The notes under the pieces were generated by a model that saw nothing but the letters and a program-made list of their open reading frames with translations, ran no database searches and was not told where the DNA came from. Positions 60,241 through 64,000 of a stretch of DNA of 64,000 nucleotides are shown here, one piece after another. The stretch covers positions 20,730,854 to 20,794,853 of the forward strand of contig NC_045143.1 of NCBI RefSeq assembly GCF_008831285.2, written 5' to 3'. The position numbers and the translations under genes are program-made. Position 1 is the first letter of the stretch, and the number at the start of each line of letters is the position of its first letter. The DNA is from Nymphaea colorata. Lineage: Eukaryota; Streptophyta; Magnoliopsida; Nymphaeales; Nymphaeaceae.

Positions 60241-62381
60241 TTCTTATGAAAGATCTCAATAATCACCAAAAACAAGTATAGTTAAAAAGGATCACCTTAT
60301 TGGTGCCCCATTTCACTATCAAATATTTTTTTGAGGAATTGAAACTTTCGAGCGTTCCCATATGCATGTTGGATTGTAGCTAGAAGAGTAATCTTTAGAA
60401 TTTCGTTTGAAATGCCTCATATAAGTAGTTTGCATTTCAATTAGATATTCAAATCTGCTTTCATCTATTGCTATTCGACTGATGTTATTCTTGTGCTACC
60501 TACTTTTAATTGACTGATGACAAAATGAGTTAATACCATTTCATTCTCTCAACTAGTAAATATGAGATTTTGTTTCAGCATAATTTCTTATGCTTAAATT
60601 GCTTGTAATTGCAGTCTTATTTCCTCATGAGTTTGAATTAAAAAAAAAAAAAGTATCCAATCACATCCTCCTCATGAAAATCTGATAGTTTCTAACTCAA
60701 ATTATTAACTATAAAATAAACTTTGCTAGCACTATATTTATTCCATGGCTAAGACTAGTCCTAACACAATCAAACTTAGTGTTTGCATTCCAAAATTGTT
60801 TTTGGAGTGTTTTAGGAAAAAAAAAAAGATTTTTGTTTTAAAGAGAGGAAGGGACTCGCCCGTTGATGTGAGGTTTGACTGTTCTCAACACCTCTATTAG
60901 GGGGTAACCAAACCAAGAACTAGTCTTTTGCTTTGCACATTCAAATATTTGAAAGTGTTGTTCTAAATTTAAATGCATGTGTGCTCAAGTTTAAGTAACA
61001 TTTTCAAAAGTCTAAGAGAGATTTTGAAGGATTAAAATGTGAGTTTGTTTTGAAATATAGTGGCATTAGGTTTAGAACTGTGGTATTAGGGATATTTAAT
61101 GAACCTCAAATGATAGCTACTTTAGAAAGTCAAGAATGAAATGTACAAATAATTTAGAAAATAAATTGTTCAAAGAGATATACTTTAAGATCATTTGAGT
61201 TATTAGAATATTGTGATTAGAGCTCAAATGTAAAGAGATAATTTATGCTAGAAGATAGCTTGAAAGTCATAGTTTTCAACTTATTTGAAAAAATATGATT
61301 GAAATATATTTGTAAATTACTTGTTTTACAAAACATGAATTTAATTTGTTATGCTTTGTAAAAACAAGTTTTCCAAACTTTGTTTTGGAAGAATAAGTTT
61401 TTGAATTAGATGGATTCATCATAGCCCAACAAGAAATGACTTTCGAATATTGAAAAAGTTTTGAAAATAGTATGTTGGAAAAAAGTAAAGATTTGATGTT
61501 TGAAACAAGAAAATAATATAATTTGTAGGATTGTTTCTCTTGAAACTTAAGTGAGTTTCAAGGTTTTACCCTAATTTGATTATTACCTCATTAGGGCTTG
61601 TTCATGTCTTACTTAAGTTTCTTAAAGATGTGCTTGTGAGTATTTGTGAATCTGATACATGATTGATATATCGGTGCGATACATTTAAATGTTGTTTTGG
61701 AGGCAAAAATATCATTTTAATTTTAACATGACATTTAAGTGTGTTTGGGTGATGGTTAAATATTGGTTTAAACAAAATAATTTCCATGAACATCATCAAG
61801 GGAATGTCCTTTTTTTTTTTTTGTCACTCGTCTATCAAATATACAAACTTAGTTTCAAAAACTGGTTAAAAAAAAACCAGATTTCACAAAACCTTGTTTT
61901 CCCAAGATATTAGTTTTTGAAAGTACCGACTTCTAAACAAAACTAATTGGCGTGTTCTTCATTTTGGTAACAGTTCTCTTTGTGCTTCTAAGAAAGGAAG
62001 AACTAAACCTAAAGTTCTAAACGCCTGTGGGGATGAAGGGAAAGGCCCTTGTGTGGGGTATCGGAATCTTCGTCTTTGATTATTTTATCGTAAACTCTGC
62101 TGGTCCAGTCTAATGATTGGGCAGGAATAGACAAAGCCCACCAATCGAACCCCTGAGAAATGATTCATGTGTTCGTGTGTGTGGCAACGTGGGCTGAGAT
62201 GCTTTTCACCAAACTTAATTCTACCGCGTCTGATTTTTAATGTATTTGAATAATCTAAATTTGGAGATTGCCACCTACTCTCATCTCTACCATTCCATGC
62301 TTGGGAGCGGTTACCACACCACGCTATCATTTTTATCGGAGCTTATCAGCCGGTAAATATAGTATTGGGGCTAATGAGTTT
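60241..62381. other. AT-rich intergenic region
   Basis: No gene, transposon end or RNA recognised. Several A/T runs (60639-60651, 60818-60829, 61810-61822). Confidence 0.45.
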
Positions 62382-62389
62382 TTCCCAAT

Positions 62390-62655
62390 TGCTTGACAAA
62401 CTTGTTTGAATAGAATTGACATAACAACGTGTTGAGTTTGAACTCGATTCAATTAAGGTTCGACAAACTCATAAACTCGTTTAAATATATTGACTTGATT
62501 AAGGCTTGAGCTCGACTCGGCAGTTACGTATTGAGCTCGAACTCAATTGGATTATTTGAACGAGTCGACTCATGAACGCAAACTCGACTCGTTAAGCAAA
62601 TGACTCAGCTCAAACTTGTTTATAAGCCGAGGTTGTTCACCCCTATTGGGAGTGA
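62390..62655. repeat. hAT-type subterminal array, one end only
   Basis: Clustered GAGCTCGA, CTCGACTCG and AACTCGTTT motifs lead to a right end that reads, on the other strand, AGGGGTGAACAACCTCGG, a well-known plant hAT terminus. No matching left end or duplication was found, so it is a truncated copy. Confidence 0.55.
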
Positions 62656-62780
62656 ACGGAGGGAATTCTACTACCCAAGTAAAAAACCAAAGCTGTCCCT
62701 TTCCTCGGGGTCAAGAATTGTGCGAGGACCAAGGTAAACTACAATTACAAATTTTAGAGGGTAGGACCATAGATTCTCAA

Positions 62781-62876
62781 AGCGTATGATAGTTAAGAAG
62801 CATGTTTCCGTTTCAGGTAATAATAGATAAGCGTATGATAGTTAAGAAGCATGTTTCCGTTTCAGGTAATAATAGA
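62781..62876. repeat. 49-bp tandem duplication
   Basis: Two adjacent identical copies of AGCGTATGATAGTTAAGAAG... (starts 62781 and 62830). Confidence 0.93.
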
Positions 62877-63238
62877 TGTTGCCTTTAAGTCCAACAATTA
62901 AACACATAATATAATTAAATCATGGTTCCTGAAAGAACAACAAGAAGGTGTTCTTGGAATAAGAACACGTGCTTAAGAAGACAATGTGCATCTTACGAAA
63001 CTGTCCTCTTGGGGAGTGTTTGATAGGAAAATGAAAATTTACCACGAGGTTTATGAAAAATATTTCATCCGTGTGCTTAAACTATTACAAATTATTAAAA
63101 ATATTTTCCTGTATGTTAAGGTTGGCCTTTAAAATTTTCAACTAAAACTGCAGACTCTTTTTTTTTTTTTCAAATTAAAATTTTATCCGTGAGACAAACA
63201 TGAGGCATTTTCTACAACTGTTCTCAAGGGTAGGCGGT

Positions 63239-63432
63239 ACTGGAGGCCTGTTGGGCTTTCAGGCTCCCAGCCTGTGCTCCAAATTAAATTGGGCGGGGCT
63301 TGGGTGCTATAATTTTTTAACTATATATATATATATATATAGATTTCTTTATGAATATATATAATATATATTTTTTGTTTTTTTATTAAAAATAAAGTGA
63401 GGCTGGCCGGCTCGGCCCAATGCCCACCCTTA
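63239..63432. mobile_element. Possible small hAT-like MITE
   Basis: The left end CAAGGGTAGGCGGTACTGG and right end (inward) TAAGGGTGGGCATTGGGCC are related and both pass into GGCC-rich text, with an AT core between. No 8-bp duplication visible. Confidence 0.35.
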
Positions 63433-63453
63433 ACTAAGGGTGGGCAATGGGCC
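63414..63453. repeat. 19-bp inverted repeat, 2-bp spacer
   Basis: The arms 63414-63432 and 63435-63453 (GGCCCAATGCCCACCCTTA and its complement) differ at one position. It looks like two ends of one transposon family facing each other. Confidence 0.9.
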
Positions 63454-63512
63454 CGTTACGTGTTGAGAAAGAGAGATAAGAAAAGAGAAAACAAAATAAA
63501 AGAAGTGGAGAG

Positions 63513-63516
<4 letters not shown>

Positions 63517-63560
<44 letters not shown>
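63517..63560. repeat. (TA)n microsatellite
   Basis: An uninterrupted TA tract of 44 bp. A shorter one lies at about 63323-63341. Confidence 0.95.
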
Positions 63561-63562
<2 letters not shown>

Positions 63563-64000
63563 AACTTTTGGTGCATGGTTCCTATTAAAAACACTTGATA
63601 CATTGATATCTGTTTTTAATATATTAAAAAAATAAAATGTTAAGAGTTTCAAATAAGGGTAGACTTCTAAACCGGGTATCCAACATGCATGATGTTGACG
63701 GACAAGCCCAAACCGATAACTAAGCTGGCCGGGCTTGGACTGCTGCCAAGGGCTTTGGGACTTTGTCAAGCCTTAAGCTGCACGGTCCAGCCTTACCGTT
63801 ATTAACTGTTCCCACCTACAACAAAATTTCATTAGAAAAAGCATTACATTCGCGGCAAACCTCAAAGTTCCTAAGAAAATAAAAGAAAAGAAAAAAAAAA
63901 CTTGGAAGTGGCGGATAATTGAAACTGGTTATGAACCTTTGGATCGAGATTCTTTTAGGAAATGTTTGTTTACCTCATTAGGTCTGTGGGCCGATCTTCT
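63561..64000. other. Intergenic, right edge
   Basis: No feature recognised, apart from GGGCTTGG/CCAAGGGC text near 63700-63790 like that of the preceding repeat. Confidence 0.4.

Overview
The window is nuclear DNA of a flowering plant: AT-rich, with few genes, long introns, Ty1/copia retrotransposons primed by initiator tRNA-Met, hAT transposons, LINE remnants and a tau-class glutathione S-transferase (a plant class). Nothing in the sequence fixes the species.

Three protein-coding genes can be supported. (1) A single-exon, membrane-anchored glycosyltransferase of the plant O-fucosyltransferase-like family on the minus strand (11014-12741). (2) A four-exon gene on the minus strand spanning 42367 down to 16402, encoding a 377-residue conserved-looking plant protein of unknown function. 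Its introns are about 1.1, 16.2 and 7.5 kb. (3) A two-exon tau-class glutathione S-transferase on the plus strand (52667-55190) with TATA box, leader and poly(A) signal.

Most of the rest is mobile DNA, and much of it is nested. At the left edge a minus-strand copia element (D, 1-5540, cut by the window edge) carries two insertions: a 1.2-kb piece with a BED zinc-finger transposase remnant and an array of a 14-bp palindrome, and a 1.1-kb hAT element (8-bp target duplication) that has picked up a fragment of a DEG9-like protease gene. The 16-kb intron holds a three-level nest of copia elements. Old copia A (25196 to about 40115) is interrupted in its RT/RNase H region by copia B (27985-39086, TSD TATAT). 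B is interrupted in its 5' LTR by young copia C (28111-33245, TSD CTATT, LTRs differing at 2 of 295 positions) and just after its primer-binding site by a hAT element (33530-34442). LTR divergence rises C < B < A, which agrees with the order of nesting.

Six non-autonomous hAT-type elements have exact 8-bp target duplications at their inferred ends: 4380-5473, 7527-9013, 18729-20892, 23600-23868, 33530-34442 and 45564-47270. Three of them share a terminal repeat beginning CTA(A/T/C)GTCACA but differ in size and interior.

The right third (47-64 kb), apart from the transferase gene, holds two decayed LINE 3' regions, a CACTA-type end, a truncated copia gag/LTR piece next to the transferase gene, hAT subterminal arrays and short tandem duplications. 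No CRISPR array or bacterial-type operon was seen. I found no tRNA or rRNA gene by eye, but I could not search for them properly.
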